Assembly: GCF_014642735.1 (NCBI RefSeq)
Contig: NZ_BMIV01000003.1
Location: 241,846 to 305,845 of the forward strand
DNA from: Paracoccus acridae
GTDB taxonomy: Bacteria; Pseudomonadota; Alphaproteobacteria; Rhodobacterales; Rhodobacteraceae
Length of the DNA: 64,000 nt
Direction: 5' to 3'
Below are positions 44,008 through 54,052 of the stretch, in pieces (position 1 is the stretch's first letter; the number at the start of each line of letters is the position of its first letter). The position numbers and the translations under genes were made by a program. The notes beneath the pieces are model-generated. The model searched no databases. It was not told the origin of the DNA and worked only from the letters and a program-made list of their open reading frames with translations.

Positions 44008-45771
44008 TCAGCCCTCGATCCGGGCCAGGGGGGCGCCAAAGCCCAGCACCTCGCCCGCCTTGGCGGTCTGGCTGATGCGGCCTGCGCGATGGGCCTCGAC
44101 GCGGGTTTCCATCTTCATCGCCTCCATCACCGCGATCACCTGACCGGCCTCGACCTGGGCGCCGTCCTCGACCTGCCAGGCGGTCAGGGTGCCGGGAACG
44201 GGGGCGGTCACGGTGGCATCGTCCGCCTGTGGGGCGGCCTCGGGCGCGGGGGCGCTGGGGGCCATCGCCATCAGGTTCGCGGGCAGGCCCAGTTCGTGGC
44301 GCTTGCCGTCGATCTCGATGGCAAGGCGCAGCAGGGGCGGGCCGCCCGCCGGGGCCACGCGGGCATGGGGGGCGGTGGCCTGGGCCAGCCGGTCGGCGAA
44401 GTCGGTCTCGATCCAGCGGGTATGGACGCCGAAGCTGCCATCCTCGGCCCGGAATTCGGGCTGTTCCAGCACCGCGCGGTGGAAGGGCAGGACGCTTGCC
44501 ACGCCTTCGATGCGGAATTCGGCCAGGGCACGGCGGGCGCGGGCGATGGCTTCGGTGCGCGTGCTGCCGGTCACGATCAGCTTGGCCATCATGGAATCGA
44601 AGCTGCCGGGGACCGTCGATCCCGCGACCACGCCGCTGTCCAGCCGGATGCCGGGCCCGGACGGGGCGGCGAATACGTCGATAGGGCCGGGCGTGGGCAG
44701 GAAGCCGCGGCCCACATCTTCGGCATTGATGCGGAATTCGATGGAATGGCCGCGCGGGGCGGGCACCGCGTCGTCGGCCAGCCTTGCGCCGCGCGCGACC
44801 GCGATCATGCCGCGCACCAGGTCGATGCCGGTCGTTTCCTCGGTCACCGGGTGTTCGACCTGAAGGCGCGTGTTCACCTCGAGGAAGGAAATCGTGCCAT
44901 TGGCCGACAGCAGGTATTCCACCGTGCCTGCGCCGCTGTAGCCCGCATGGGCGCAGATCGCCCGCGCGCTGTCGTGGATGCGCTGGCGCTGTTCGTCGGT
45001 CAGGAAGGGCGCGGGCGCTTCCTCGACCAGCTTCTGGTTGCGGCGTTGCAGGGAACAGTCGCGGGTGCCGATCACCTTGACGGTGCCGTGGCGGTCGGCC
45101 AGCACCTGCGCCTCGATATGGCGGGGGCGGTCCAGGAACTGCTCGATGAAGCATTCGCCGCGCCCGAAGGCGGTCAGCGCCTCGCGGGTGGCGGATTGGA
45201 ACAGCTCCTCGACCTCCTCCAGGCGCCAGGCGACCTTCATGCCGCGCCCGCCGCCGCCAAAGGCCGCCTTGATGGCGATGGGAAGGCCGTGCTGGCGGGC
45301 GAAGGCCAGGGCGTCGGCCGGCGTCTCGACCGGGCCGGGCGTGCCCGCGACCAGGGGGGCGCCGACGGCCTCGGCGATGCGGCGGGCCTCGATCTTGTCG
45401 CCAAGGGCGGTGATGACGGCGGGGTCGGGGCCGATCCAGATCAGGCCCGCGTCCTGCACAGCCTGCGCGAAAGCGGCGTTTTCGGACAGGAAGCCATAGC
45501 CCGGATGGATGGCATCGGCGCCCGCGCGCTGCGCAATGGCGATGATCTTGCCGCCGTCCAGATAGGTTTCAGCCGGCTTGTCGCCGCCAAGCGCGAAAGC
45601 CTGGTCGGCCATGGCCACGAAGGGCGCGTCGCGGTCGGCATCGGCATGGACGGCAACGGTTTCGATGCCCTCGTCGCGGCAGGCGCGGATGATGCGGACG
45701 GCGATCTCGCCCCGGTTGGCGATCAGCAGGCGGCGCAGGGGCAGGGTCGGGCCGGTGGCGAAAAGGGTCAT
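44008..45771 (-). CDS. Biotin carboxylase fused to biotin carboxyl carrier domain
   Basis: 587 residues. An AccC-type biotin carboxylase covers about 1-460 ([31 protein letters not shown], the glycine-rich ATP-grasp loop [37 protein letters not shown] as [14 protein letters not shown]). A linker and a biotinyl domain with VMEAMKMET follow, biotinylated lysine about K553. This is the architecture of the alpha subunit of acyl-CoA carboxylases, but no acyl-CoA carboxyltransferase is nearby. Instead it overlaps (ATGA) a PxpB-PxpC fusion homologous to the carboxyltransferase half of urea carboxylase. It likely supplies carboxybiotin to that protein. Confidence 0.9.
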   Translation of the reverse strand: MTLFATGPTLPLRRLLIANRGEIAVRIIRACRDEGIETVAVHADADRDAPFVAMADQAFALGGDKPAETYLDGGKIIAIAQRAGADAIHPGYGFLSENAAFAQAVQDAGLIWIGPDPAVITALGDKIEARRIAEAVGAPLVAGTPGPVETPADALAFARQHGLPIAIKAAFGGGGRGMKVAWRLEEVEELFQSATREALTAFGRGECFIEQFLDRPRHIEAQVLADRHGTVKVIGTRDCSLQRRNQKLVEEAPAPFLTDEQRQRIHDSARAICAHAGYSGAGTVEYLLSANGTISFLEVNTRLQVEHPVTEETTGIDLVRGMIAVARGARLADDAVPAPRGHSIEFRINAEDVGRGFLPTPGPIDVFAAPSGPGIRLDSGVVAGSTVPGSFDSMMAKLIVTGSTRTEAIARARRALAEFRIEGVASVLPFHRAVLEQPEFRAEDGSFGVHTRWIETDFADRLAQATAPHARVAPAGGPPLLRLAIEIDGKRHELGLPANLMAMAPSAPAPEAAPQADDATVTAPVPGTLTAWQVEDGAQVEAGQVIAVMEAMKMETRVEAHRAGRISQTAKAGEVLGFGAPLARIEG

Positions 45772-47309
45772 GGCTGGACCTTCATGTCGTGAAAGGGGGC
45801 GGCGGCGGTAAAGCGGATGCGCGCGCCGGGCGGGATCTGGCCCGCCAGATCCAGCGCGGACGGCAGCAGGGTCGCGATCACCGGATAGCCGCCGGTCAGC
45901 GGATGGTCGGCCAGAAACAGCACCGGCTGGCCGGAATGGGGGATCTGGATGGCGCCGGTTTCCGTGCCCTCGGACGGCAGTTCGCGGGCATCGTCGCGCG
46001 TGATGGCATCGCCCTCCAGCCGGATGCCCACGCGCGAGGATTGCGGCGTCACCAGCCAGTCCTGTCCCAGGAACCGTGCGATCATGTCGTCCGTGAACCA
46101 GTCGGCACGGGGGCCAAGCGTCACGGGCAGTTCCACCACCTCGCCCGGTTTGGGCAGCGGGGGCTGATCCTCCGGCACGGCGATGGCCGTGGCGGGATTG
46201 TTCGCGGCGTAAAGGCGCGCGCCATTGGTCAGCGCCTGGGGTCCGACAAAGGCCAGCGTGTCGGTCGCGGCGGACCCCAGCACCGGGGCCACGTCGAAAC
46301 CGCCTCGCAGCGCCAGATAGCTGCGCATCCCGGCAGGCGGGGGCGGGATCGTGACCTCATCGCCTGCATCGAGGGCAAAGGCGGCGGGCATCGCCTGCCC
46401 CTCCACCATCGCCCGTCCCGCGCCGGTCAGCGCCAGCGTCACCGGTTGGTCCGCCCGCAGCCGCACCGGGCCAAGGGTGATTTCCAGCACCGGCGCATCG
46501 GAGGGGTTGCCGACCGCACGGTTGGCCCGCCGCATTGCGGCAATGTCCAGCGCGCCGGATGCCGAGACACCCTGCCCGCCCTGGCCGGGACGGCCTTCGT
46601 CCTGGAAGACGATGGGAAAGGCGGTCTGGACCACGGTCAGCGCGGCCTGGCCCTGCGGTTGGGGGATCGCCGCCGAAGGATGAACCGTTGCCACGCCCTC
46701 CACGAAACGCGCCCGAACGCCGGGACGCAGCAGGGCAGGCGGGTCGCGGGACAGATCCCACATCGGCACCCTTGTCGTGCCGATCAACTGCCAACCACCT
46801 GGCGTGTCCTGCGGATAGATGCCGCAGAACCGCGCCGCAAGCGCCACCGATCCCGCCGGGATCCGCGTGCGCGGCGCGGGGCGGCGGGGCAGGTCAAAGC
46901 GCGGGTCGTCGCCCGTCATATAGGCGAAGCCCGGCGCGAAGCCGCAAAAAGCCACGGCCCAAGTTGCGGCCTGATGGGCGGCGATCACCTCGGCCACGGT
47001 CAGGTCCATGTGGGCCGCCACATCCGCCAGATCCTGGCCGTCATAGGCCATGGGGATCTCGACCGTTTCGACCTGGGTTTCCCGACGGACTGTCCCTGGC
47101 GCGGGCTGGCGCGCCATGATCTGCGCCGCAAGCGCGCCATCGGCGGCAAAGCCGGGGCCCACGCGGATCATCAGCGTGCGGGCGGCCGGGATGATCTCGG
47201 CCAGGCCGTCCACCGGATCGGCCAGCAGCGCGTCGAACAGCGCCAGCGTCGCGTCCAGATCGGCCAGTTCCACCAGCAGCGTGCGCGGGCCGACGGGAAG
47301 AAAGCGCAT
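45768..47309 (-). CDS. Fused PxpB-PxpC (KipI-KipA) 5-oxoprolinase / amide carboxyltransferase subunits
   Basis: 513 residues from ATG at 47309; GTG at 47315 in a GTGA overlap is an alternative. The N-terminal AHS1/KipI domain, about 1-220, has [69 protein letters not shown] and [11 protein letters not shown]. The C-terminal AHS2/KipA domain, about 225-513, has [38 protein letters not shown] and [38 protein letters not shown]. In most PxpABC systems these are separate chains that, with PxpA, open 5-oxoproline using ATP. The same two domains form the carboxyltransferase of urea carboxylase. Coupled to the BC-BCCP gene. Confidence 0.92.
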   Translation of the reverse strand: MRFLPVGPRTLLVELADLDATLALFDALLADPVDGLAEIIPAARTLMIRVGPGFAADGALAAQIMARQPAPGTVRRETQVETVEIPMAYDGQDLADVAAHMDLTVAEVIAAHQAATWAVAFCGFAPGFAYMTGDDPRFDLPRRPAPRTRIPAGSVALAARFCGIYPQDTPGGWQLIGTTRVPMWDLSRDPPALLRPGVRARFVEGVATVHPSAAIPQPQGQAALTVVQTAFPIVFQDEGRPGQGGQGVSASGALDIAAMRRANRAVGNPSDAPVLEITLGPVRLRADQPVTLALTGAGRAMVEGQAMPAAFALDAGDEVTIPPPPAGMRSYLALRGGFDVAPVLGSAATDTLAFVGPQALTNGARLYAANNPATAIAVPEDQPPLPKPGEVVELPVTLGPRADWFTDDMIARFLGQDWLVTPQSSRVGIRLEGDAITRDDARELPSEGTETGAIQIPHSGQPVLFLADHPLTGGYPVIATLLPSALDLAGQIPPGARIRFTAAAPFHDMKVQP

Positions 47310-47311
47310 CG

Positions 47312-48094
47312 TCACAGCTGCCACCGGCTGTCGGGAATGTCGGTGACGAACATGTGGCCCGGCGCATGGGTGATCGCGAAGGGCGGCTTCGAGGCCATGA
47401 CGGCGGCCTGGGGCGTCACACCGCAGGCCCAGAAGACCGGCACCTCGCCGTCGCGGATGTCCACCGGGTCGCCGAAATCGGGGCGCGACAGATCGGCGAT
47501 GCCAAGCGCCTCGGGCGCGCCGATATGGACGGGGGCGCCATGGACCGCCGGGAAGCGGCCGGTGATCATCGCGGCCTCGGCCACACGGTCGGCAGGGATG
47601 GGGCGCATCGACACCACCATCTGCCCGTGCAGCCGTCCGGCGGGGCGGCAGGCGCGGTCCGTCAGGAACATCGGCACGTTGCAGCCCTGGGCGATGTGGC
47701 GCACCTCGATCCCGGCGGCCTGCAAGGGCGTCTCGAAGGTGAAGGAACAGCCGATGAGGAAGGTCACGAGGTCGGGATGTTCGGCCCAGGCCTGGGTCGC
47801 ATCGGCGACCTCCTCGGCCAGGACCCCGTCGCGCCAGATCCGGTAGAGCGGAATGTCGGTCCGCAGGTCGGCGCCGGGCGCAAGCGCGGTTTCAAAGCTG
47901 CCGGGGTCGGTCACGTCCAGGACCGGGCAGGGCTTGGGATTGCGCTGCGCGAACAGCAGGAAATCCCAAGCCCAGTCGCGCGGCAGCGAGATCATGTTGC
48001 ATTGGGTGAAGCCCGGCGCCATGCCCGCCGTCGGCGCGACCGTGCCGCGGCAGGCCAGCCGGGCGGCGCGGGCGGTTTCCACGTCCGGGCGCAT
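47312..48094 (-). CDS. DUF1445 putative hydro-lyase / D-glutamate cyclase-like (YcsI)
   Basis: 260 residues, matching the YcsI/DUF1445 family end to end: [39 protein letters not shown], the central [52 protein letters not shown] and the C-terminal [31 protein letters not shown]. Mammalian relatives (DGLUCY) convert D-glutamate to 5-oxo-D-proline, which fits the neighbouring 5-oxoprolinase genes. Start shares one base with the pxpA stop (TGATG). Confidence 0.92.
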   Translation of the reverse strand: MRPDVETARAARLACRGTVAPTAGMAPGFTQCNMISLPRDWAWDFLLFAQRNPKPCPVLDVTDPGSFETALAPGADLRTDIPLYRIWRDGVLAEEVADATQAWAEHPDLVTFLIGCSFTFETPLQAAGIEVRHIAQGCNVPMFLTDRACRPAGRLHGQMVVSMRPIPADRVAEAAMITGRFPAVHGAPVHIGAPEALGIADLSRPDFGDPVDIRDGEVPVFWACGVTPQAAVMASKPPFAITHAPGHMFVTDIPDSRWQL

Positions 48095-48861
48095 CAGGCG
48101 GTCCCCGCAAAGGGGGCGATGGTCACGCCGCCCGAAACCAGTTCCTCGCGGATGCGGCGGGCCATCTCGACCGCGCCGGCGCTGTCGCCATGCACGCAGA
48201 TGCTGTCTGCCTGCAGGCGCAGGACCGATCCGTCAATGGCCTCGATCACGCCTTCGGTGGCAAGCCGCAGCATCCGGGCAGCCACGGCATCGGCGTCATG
48301 CAGCACCGCGCCCTTTTCCCGGCGCGACACAAGCTGGCCATCGGGCGTATAGGCGCGGTCGCCGAAAGCCTCGGCCACGGTGGCAAGGCCCGCATCGGCG
48401 GCGCGGTCCAGGATCCGCGTCCCGGCAAGGCCCATCAGCACCAGCGAAGGGTCGATTTCCCGGATCGCCGCGATCACGGCATCCGCCTGGCGCGCGTCAT
48501 TGGCGATGGTGTTGTACAGCGCGCCATGCGGTTTGACATAGGTGACGCGCGTGCCAGCCGCCTTCGCGATCCCCTGCAAGGCGCCGATCTGGTAGATGAC
48601 ATCGGCGGTCAGTTCCGCCGGGGTCACGTCCATGGGCCTGCGCCCGAACCCTACGCGGTCAGGGTATGACACATGCGCACCCACCGCCACGCCCCGCGCG
48701 GCCGCCCCGTCCACCGTCGCGCGGATGGTCAGCGGATCGCCCGCGTGAAAGCCGCAGGCGATGTTGGCGGAACTGACGATGCCCAGCATGGCGTCGTCGT
48801 CGCCCATGGTCCAGGCGCCATAGCCCTCGCCCAGGTCGCTGTTCAGGTCGATGGTGCGCAT
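48094..48861 (-). CDS. pxpA: 5-oxoprolinase subunit A (LamB/YcsF family)
   Basis: 255 residues with the family hallmarks [64 protein letters not shown] and [17 protein letters not shown]. The conserved Asp/His residues form the polysaccharide-deacetylase-like active site. With PxpB and PxpC it hydrolyses 5-oxoproline to glutamate at the cost of ATP. GGGGA lies just upstream of the ATG. The Nramp-related gene precedes it by 13 bases, so all five genes from 50107 to 44008 look like one transcript. Confidence 0.95.
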   Translation of the reverse strand: MRTIDLNSDLGEGYGAWTMGDDDAMLGIVSSANIACGFHAGDPLTIRATVDGAAARGVAVGAHVSYPDRVGFGRRPMDVTPAELTADVIYQIGALQGIAKAAGTRVTYVKPHGALYNTIANDARQADAVIAAIREIDPSLVLMGLAGTRILDRAADAGLATVAEAFGDRAYTPDGQLVSRREKGAVLHDADAVAARMLRLATEGVIEAIDGSVLRLQADSICVHGDSAGAVEMARRIREELVSGGVTIAPFAGTA

Positions 48862-48874
48862 GTGTTTTCCCCTT

Positions 48875-50107
48875 TTACAGGCCCAGGAAGGCGAAGATCG
48901 GGCCGATGGAGCGATAGCCCATGTACCAGGTCAGCGCGCAGACGATCGCGCTGAGGATCAGCAGCGGCCGGTTGTAATGGTGGCCGCCCATCAGGTCGGA
49001 GCGCGCAAAGCCCACATAGGTGAAGATCGTCAGGCCGATGGGCAGGATCAAGCCGTTGAAGCCGCCCACGAAGACCAGAAGCGCGGCGGGCGCGGTGCCG
49101 ATGGTGATGAAGACGGCCAGCGACACGGTGATGAAGATCACGGTGGCGATGTTGCGGCTGCGGTCGGTCATGGCCATGAAGGCCACCAGGAAGCTGACCG
49201 AGGTATAGGCCGCCCCGATGACCGAGGTGATGGCCGCGGCCCACAGCACCACGCCAAAGATCCGCATCCCCCAGTCGCCAAGCGCGAAGGCAAAGGCCTG
49301 CGCCGCCGGGTTCGCGGCCTGGCTGGACAGATCCAGGGTGACGCCGGAGGCGACCACGCCCAGGATCGCCAGGAACAGCACGAAGCGCATCACGCCCGTC
49401 ACCGCGATCCCGGTCAGCGAGGCGCGGGTGACGGCGGCCAGGTGCTGTTCGCCGACCAGGCCCTTGTCCAGAAGCCGGTGGGCGCCCGAATAGGTGATGT
49501 ATCCGCCGACCGTGCCGCCGACGATGGTGGTGATGGTCGGAAAGTCGATCACGTCCGGCAAGATCGTCTGGCGCAGCGCATCGCCCACCGGCGGGTTGGA
49601 GGTGACGGCCACGATCAGCGTCATCACGATCATCAGGATGCCCAGGCCGATCAGCGACCGGTCCAGCAGCAGGCCTGCGCGTTTCGACAGGAACACCCCG
49701 ATCGCCAGCAGCGCCGAGATCGCCCCGCCGATCTTGGGATCAAGGCCGAACATGGCGTTCATGCCCAGGCCCGCGCCCGCGATATTGCCCACGTTGAAGG
49801 CCAGCCCGCCCACCATCACCAGCACCGCCAGCAGATAGCCCGCGCCGGGAATGGCGGCATTGGCGGTTTCCGAGGCATTGCGCCGGGTCAGCGCGGTGAT
49901 GCGCCAGATGTTCAGCTGCACCACGAAGTCGATCAGGATCGAGGCCAGGATCGCAAAGGCGAAGGCCGCGCCCAGCTTGGCGGTGAAGGTGGCGGTCTGG
50001 GTGATGAAGCCCGGCCCGATGGCCGAAGTGGCCATCAGGAAGATCGCCGCCAGAAATCCGCCCCGCAGGGTGGCATTGGCGGCCGTGGCAGTGGGGGATG
50101 CGCTCAT
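48875..50107 (-). CDS. Nramp-related transporter of the ycsF cluster (YcsG-like)
   Basis: 410 residues, about 11 hydrophobic segments. [19 protein letters not shown] (28-46) marks helix 1 and [18 protein letters not shown] (197-214) helix 6. DPGN and MPH metal motifs are missing. B. subtilis ycsG, an Nramp-family gene, sits in the same context (ycsF-ycsG-ycsI-kipI-kipA), so this is probably the cluster's transporter. Uptake of 5-oxoproline, a related lactam, or a needed ion are the options; I infer an organic substrate from the lost metal residues. An AGGAG precedes the ATG. Confidence 0.85.
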   Translation of the reverse strand: MSASPTATAANATLRGGFLAAIFLMATSAIGPGFITQTATFTAKLGAAFAFAILASILIDFVVQLNIWRITALTRRNASETANAAIPGAGYLLAVLVMVGGLAFNVGNIAGAGLGMNAMFGLDPKIGGAISALLAIGVFLSKRAGLLLDRSLIGLGILMIVMTLIVAVTSNPPVGDALRQTILPDVIDFPTITTIVGGTVGGYITYSGAHRLLDKGLVGEQHLAAVTRASLTGIAVTGVMRFVLFLAILGVVASGVTLDLSSQAANPAAQAFAFALGDWGMRIFGVVLWAAAITSVIGAAYTSVSFLVAFMAMTDRSRNIATVIFITVSLAVFITIGTAPAALLVFVGGFNGLILPIGLTIFTYVGFARSDLMGGHHYNRPLLILSAIVCALTWYMGYRSIGPIFAFLGL

Positions 50108-50178
50108 CCGTCATGCTCCTGCTGCAAGGGTGGTTGACGCTTTTCGAATGGTCGAAACGTGGCGGCAGGGCGACAACC

Positions 50179-50197
50179 TGTCAACGATTATTTGACA
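50179..50197. promoter_or_regulatory. Inverted repeat TGTCAA-N7-TTGACA, candidate GntR operator
   Basis: A perfect 6-7-6 inverted repeat lies in the 267-base region between the divergent Nramp-related gene and the GntR regulator, 72 bases from the Nramp-related start. TTGACA in the right arm may double as a -35 element. Confidence 0.4.
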
Positions 50198-50209
50198 CAA
50201 AGGCATTGA

Positions 50210-50223
50210 TTGTTGAACAACAA
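50210..50223. promoter_or_regulatory. Palindrome TTGTTG-AA-CAACAA, candidate GntR operator
   Basis: A perfect 14-base palindrome 12 bases beyond the previous repeat. TTGT/ACAA half-sites are common for FCD-type GntR proteins, and a GntR/FCD gene begins at 50375. Two adjacent sites suggest cooperative control of both divergent units. Confidence 0.45.
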
Positions 50224-50374
50224 GGGGATTGCAGCCGGATCATCTGCTGTTTTGACGGGCGGAAGGACGGGGGCTTGTCTGATCAACGGGCAGTTCTGAA
50301 GACCGATTCGCACCTGTCGGCTTGCCTCTGACCGGGGCCGGGGCCATTCTCCGGCGGCAAGACAAGGGCATCAC

Positions 50375-51022
50375 ATGGTCATCGAACCTCCGGGCCTGGC
50401 CGAGGAAACGGCATCGCGCCTGCGCAACGACATCATCGGCGGCAGCCTGCCGCCGGGGCATCGGCTGTCGGAAACCCGGCTGGCCGCCGATCTGGGCGTG
50501 TCGCGCAATACCCTGCGCGAGGTGTTCCGGTTGCTGACCCGCGAAGGGCTGCTGCGACACGAGCCGAACCGGGGGGTCTTCGTGGCCGTGCCCTCGATGG
50601 CGACGATCGTGGACATCTACCGCGTCCGCCGGCTGATCGAGGTGCCGGCCCTTGCCCATGCCTGGCCCCGGCACGAGGCGGTGACGCGGATGCAGGCGGC
50701 CGTGTCCAAGGCCCGTGCCGCGCGCGAGGAGCAGGACTGGCGCAGCGTCGGCAGCGCCAACATGGAATTTCACGCGGCCATCGTGGCCCTGACCGACAGC
50801 ACGAGGCTGCAGGGCTTCTTTGCCCAGGTCATCGCGGAACTGCGGCTGGCCTTCGGGCTGCTGGACAGCCCCGAACGGCTGCACGAACCCTATATCGACC
50901 GCAACGGCGAGATCCTGGACCTTCTGGCGGCAGGCCAGCAGGCCAGGGCGGCAGAGGTTCTGGCGGCGTATCTGGACAATTCCGAACGGGTGGTGCTGGA
51001 GGCCTTTGCCCGGCTGGGCTGA
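50375..51022 (+). CDS. GntR-family regulator with FCD domain
   Basis: 215 residues. Winged HTH: ASRLRNDIIGGSLPPGHRLSETRLAADLGVSRNTLREVFRLLTREGLLRHEPNRGVFV (about 10-67). FCD ligand domain: DIYRVRRLIEVPALAHAW, NMEFHAAIVALTDSTRLQGFF, EILDLLAAGQQARAAEVLAAYLDNSERVVLEA. Divergent from the ycsF-like operon and therefore its likely regulator, in the place of B. subtilis KipR. Three bases separate its stop from the convergent PAS-protein stop. Confidence 0.87.
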   Translation: MVIEPPGLAEETASRLRNDIIGGSLPPGHRLSETRLAADLGVSRNTLREVFRLLTREGLLRHEPNRGVFVAVPSMATIVDIYRVRRLIEVPALAHAWPRHEAVTRMQAAVSKARAAREEQDWRSVGSANMEFHAAIVALTDSTRLQGFFAQVIAELRLAFGLLDSPERLHEPYIDRNGEILDLLAAGQQARAAEVLAAYLDNSERVVLEAFARLG

Positions 51023-51025
51023 GGG

Positions 51026-52600
51026 CTAGCCGGCGGCGTTCGCCAGCAGGGGCTGGTCCCCCGCCTGCGAAGGGCTGGCGGCATCGGGAAGGCGGAACCG
51101 GACCATCTGCCGGCCGGCCGGCAGCTTCGCCACGGCCCATCCCAGCAACTGCCCCTGCGGCCCGACCATCAGCCCGCTGTCGCGCAGTCCTTCACCGGGC
51201 TGGATCAGCCGGGCGGCAAGCGCCTCGACCCCGGGCCCGGCATCGGCATGGGCGTTCCAGCAGGCCATCGCATCGCCCAGGCTGTCGGCGCCGGGCCACA
51301 GGTCGCGATAGGCGCGGTTGGACATGACCACCTGCCCGCCGGGCGCAAAGACCGCCACCGCCTCGCCCAGGTTGTCCAGGATCGAATGGCCCAGCGTCAG
51401 TTCGGCCCGGAACTTGCGGGTCAGGGTCATTTCCGAGGTGATGTCCTCGAACAGGAAGGCCACGGCGCCGTCGGGATGGGGGCGGCCGGTGACGCGATAG
51501 GTCTGCCCGCCGGGCAGGGACCATTCCTCGACATGGTGTCCGGTGGCGGCCGAGCTTTCCAGATTGCTCATCTGCTGGCGCCAGCTTCGGAAATCCTTGG
51601 GTTCGGGGACCATCCGCAATTCGCGCAGCTTGTCCAGAAGGTCGAACAGCGTGGGCCGTGCGGTCAGGAAGCCTGTGGGCAGGTTGGTCAGGTCGATCAG
51701 CGCCGGATTGAACAGTTGCAGATGCCGCTGCCGGTCGAAGATCGCCAGGCCGATGGGCAGGTCGGCGAAGGTCTTGGTCAGGGTCTGGACGAATTCGCGC
51801 AAGGACCGTTCGGCCCGCACGGCGGCATCGGCGGGCAGGGCGAACATCATCACCTGGTCGCCGATCTGGTGGCTGTGACAGTCATACCAGAAGACCGCGC
51901 CGTTCTGGTTCAGCGAGGCGCGGCGCGTCCGGGTTCCGGCGCCCGGAACGGGGCGCGGCGAATCCAGCAGGCGCGGCAGCGGCCAGCCGATGGGTTCGTC
52001 GGCCTGCGCCTCGGCCTTGCGAAGATAGGCGGCGTTGGCCCAGGTCACGCGGTCCTCGGCGTCCTGGCGCCAGACCAGCATGGGCGTCTGGTCCAGTGAC
52101 CGGCGCAGCAGGTCCAGTTCCTCCTCCATCGCCTGCTGGGACATCGAATCGACCACGATGCCCGCATGTTCCGCCTGCGGGTCGGTCAGGGTGATCCGCA
52201 GCAGGCCCGAATCGACCTGTTCGGCCAGCAGGCGCAAGGCGGCGCTGCCGGTGCCGGACTGGCCCAGGCATTCGAACCGGCCCGTGCGGTCGATGCGCGA
52301 CATTCCTTCGATCGCGTCGGGAAAGCGCGGCCCGATCCATTGCAGCAGCCGCGCCCATTCGCCTTCGGGCGCGGAAATGCGGTCCAGCAAGGCCCGGGCC
52401 GAGGGTGTGGCGTCCACCAGGACCTGGTTGCGGAACAGCAGCACCATCGGCTTCAGGCTGCCGTCCACGCCCTGCGGCAGGCGCGGCCCGCGCCGTCCGG
52501 GACCGCGATCCCACCAGCGGATCAGCCCCACCGCCAGCAGGACCGAGAGGGTGCCCGTCAGGACCGCCAGCAAGACCAGGCCGATACCGTGGAGAGACAT
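51026..52600 (-). CDS. PAS-domain protein without kinase domain
   Basis: 524 residues. One N-terminal membrane helix (GIGLVLLAVLTGTLSVLLAVGLI, about 5-27), then at least three PAS-like units: about 45-150, about 160-265 (RRSLDQTPMLVWRQDAEDRVTWANAAYLRKAEA) and about 275-390 (TFADLPIGLAIFDRQRHLQLFNPALIDLTNL...VAFLFEDITSEM). A fourth starts near 395 (AELTLGHSILDNLGEAVAVFAPGGQVVMSNRAYRDLWPG). The H-box-like position AELTLGHSILDNLGEAV has a His but no HATPase follows, so it cannot be a complete kinase. It lies 61 bases downstream of regB on the same strand and could modulate that pathway. Confidence 0.8.
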   Translation of the reverse strand: MSLHGIGLVLLAVLTGTLSVLLAVGLIRWWDRGPGRRGPRLPQGVDGSLKPMVLLFRNQVLVDATPSARALLDRISAPEGEWARLLQWIGPRFPDAIEGMSRIDRTGRFECLGQSGTGSAALRLLAEQVDSGLLRITLTDPQAEHAGIVVDSMSQQAMEEELDLLRRSLDQTPMLVWRQDAEDRVTWANAAYLRKAEAQADEPIGWPLPRLLDSPRPVPGAGTRTRRASLNQNGAVFWYDCHSHQIGDQVMMFALPADAAVRAERSLREFVQTLTKTFADLPIGLAIFDRQRHLQLFNPALIDLTNLPTGFLTARPTLFDLLDKLRELRMVPEPKDFRSWRQQMSNLESSAATGHHVEEWSLPGGQTYRVTGRPHPDGAVAFLFEDITSEMTLTRKFRAELTLGHSILDNLGEAVAVFAPGGQVVMSNRAYRDLWPGADSLGDAMACWNAHADAGPGVEALAARLIQPGEGLRDSGLMVGPQGQLLGWAVAKLPAGRQMVRFRLPDAASPSQAGDQPLLANAAG

Positions 52601-52661
52601 CCCAAGCTCCTTCGCGTTTGGACAACCATAGCGGGAGCAGGCTTAACGAACAGTTAAAACC

Positions 52662-53963
52662 TCAGAAACGGTGCTGGGGATTGGCGCCCAGTGGCGCGCG
52701 CGCGTCAGTGGCGATCCGGTCCAGCGGCCAGCGGACGGTCACGACCGCGCCCGGCCCGCCATTGTCAAAGCCCAGCCGCGCGCCCGACCGTTCCAGCAGG
52801 GTCTTGGCGATGAACAGCCCCAGTCCCATGCCGTCGTAACCGGCCCGTTGCGCGCCGCCGCGCTTGCTGGTCAGGTAGGGATCGCCGATCCGGGCCAGAA
52901 GGGCGGGGGGATAGCCGGGCCCGTCGTCGCGGATGGATACCGTCAGGCAGCTTTCATCAGTTTCCGCCTCGATCACCACGCGGCTGGCCGCGAAATCGAC
53001 GGCATTCTGGATCAGGTTGCGCAGGGCATGGATGATGGCGGGATCGCGGCGGATATCGGGACCGTCCGCGCGGATCTCGACGGCGGGGCCGCGCCCGGCA
53101 TGGGGTTCGGCCGCATCCTCCAGCACGGTGCGCAGCGGGGCCATGCGCAGGTGCAGGTCGTCCTTGCCCGCCCGGCCCATGCTGCGCAGGATTTCCGCGC
53201 AGCGCACCGCCGAATCGCGCAGGGCCATGGCATCGGCCTGCAATTCGGGGCGGTCGTCCAACTCGTCCGCCAGTTCCGCCGCGATCAGCTTGATGGTGGC
53301 CAGGGGGGTGCCCATCTCGTGGGCGGCGGCCGCGACCACGCCTCCCAGATGTTGCAGCCGCTGTTCGCGCGCCAGCGCCATCTGGGTCGCGAACAGTGCG
53401 TTCGATGTGGCCTGCAACTCGGCCGTGACTCGGTGCGCGTATCCCGCGAAGAACACCACGCCGATCATCAGCGCCGTCCAGTGTCCCAGCGTCAGGACCG
53501 GCGCCAGCGCCAGTTGCCGCCCCGTGCTGTCGTGCAGCGGCAGCCCGAACAGCGAGACAAGCGAGATCAGGATCATCGTCGCGGCACCCAGGGTCACCGT
53601 CTGCCGGGTGTCCAGCGATGTCGCGGCCACCGTCACCGGCGCCAGCACCAGCAGCGCAAAGGGATTGGCCAGCCCCCCCGTCAGCGCCATCAGGGCGGAA
53701 ATCTGGATCACGTCGAAGGTCAGGTGCACCACCGCCATCCGCGCCGAGGTGCGGCGCATCGGCCCCAGGCCCTGCCACAGGTTCATGGCGATGGCCGCCG
53801 CGATCAGCGCCAGGACCGGTATGACCGGAAAGGCGATGCCCATCAGCTTGGCGACAACCACGGCGGCCAACTGGCCCGCGATGGCGAACCACCGCAACAG
53901 GACCAGCGTGCGCAGCCGGATCGGCTCGGCTGGGGTGGCGGGGGAAAGGAAGGGATCGGACAT
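52662..53963 (-). CDS. regB: Redox sensor histidine kinase RegB/PrrB/ActS
   Basis: 433 residues from ATG at 53963 (GTG at 53969 is possible). Six N-terminal membrane helices include the quinone-binding GGLANPFALLVLAPV (97-111). The H-box is AAAAHEMGTPLATIK (H215). The redox-active cysteine next to the dimer helices is C255 in AVRCAEILRSMGRAGKDD, conserved in RegB. The ATPase domain has NLIQNAVDFA, DDGPGYP and GMGLGLFIAK. It phosphorylates RegA under low oxygen. Divergent from senC-regA, as in Rhodobacter. Confidence 0.95.
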   Translation of the reverse strand: MSDPFLSPATPAEPIRLRTLVLLRWFAIAGQLAAVVVAKLMGIAFPVIPVLALIAAAIAMNLWQGLGPMRRTSARMAVVHLTFDVIQISALMALTGGLANPFALLVLAPVTVAATSLDTRQTVTLGAATMILISLVSLFGLPLHDSTGRQLALAPVLTLGHWTALMIGVVFFAGYAHRVTAELQATSNALFATQMALAREQRLQHLGGVVAAAAHEMGTPLATIKLIAAELADELDDRPELQADAMALRDSAVRCAEILRSMGRAGKDDLHLRMAPLRTVLEDAAEPHAGRGPAVEIRADGPDIRRDPAIIHALRNLIQNAVDFAASRVVIEAETDESCLTVSIRDDGPGYPPALLARIGDPYLTSKRGGAQRAGYDGMGLGLFIAKTLLERSGARLGFDNGGPGAVVTVRWPLDRIATDARAPLGANPQHRF

Positions 53964-54052
53964 GGCCACCAGGGTGCGACGATGCGGACCTTGATACGCG
54001 GGGCGGGATGGGCGATCAATGCGCCGCCTTGCCGCAACGAAGGAGATCGATC

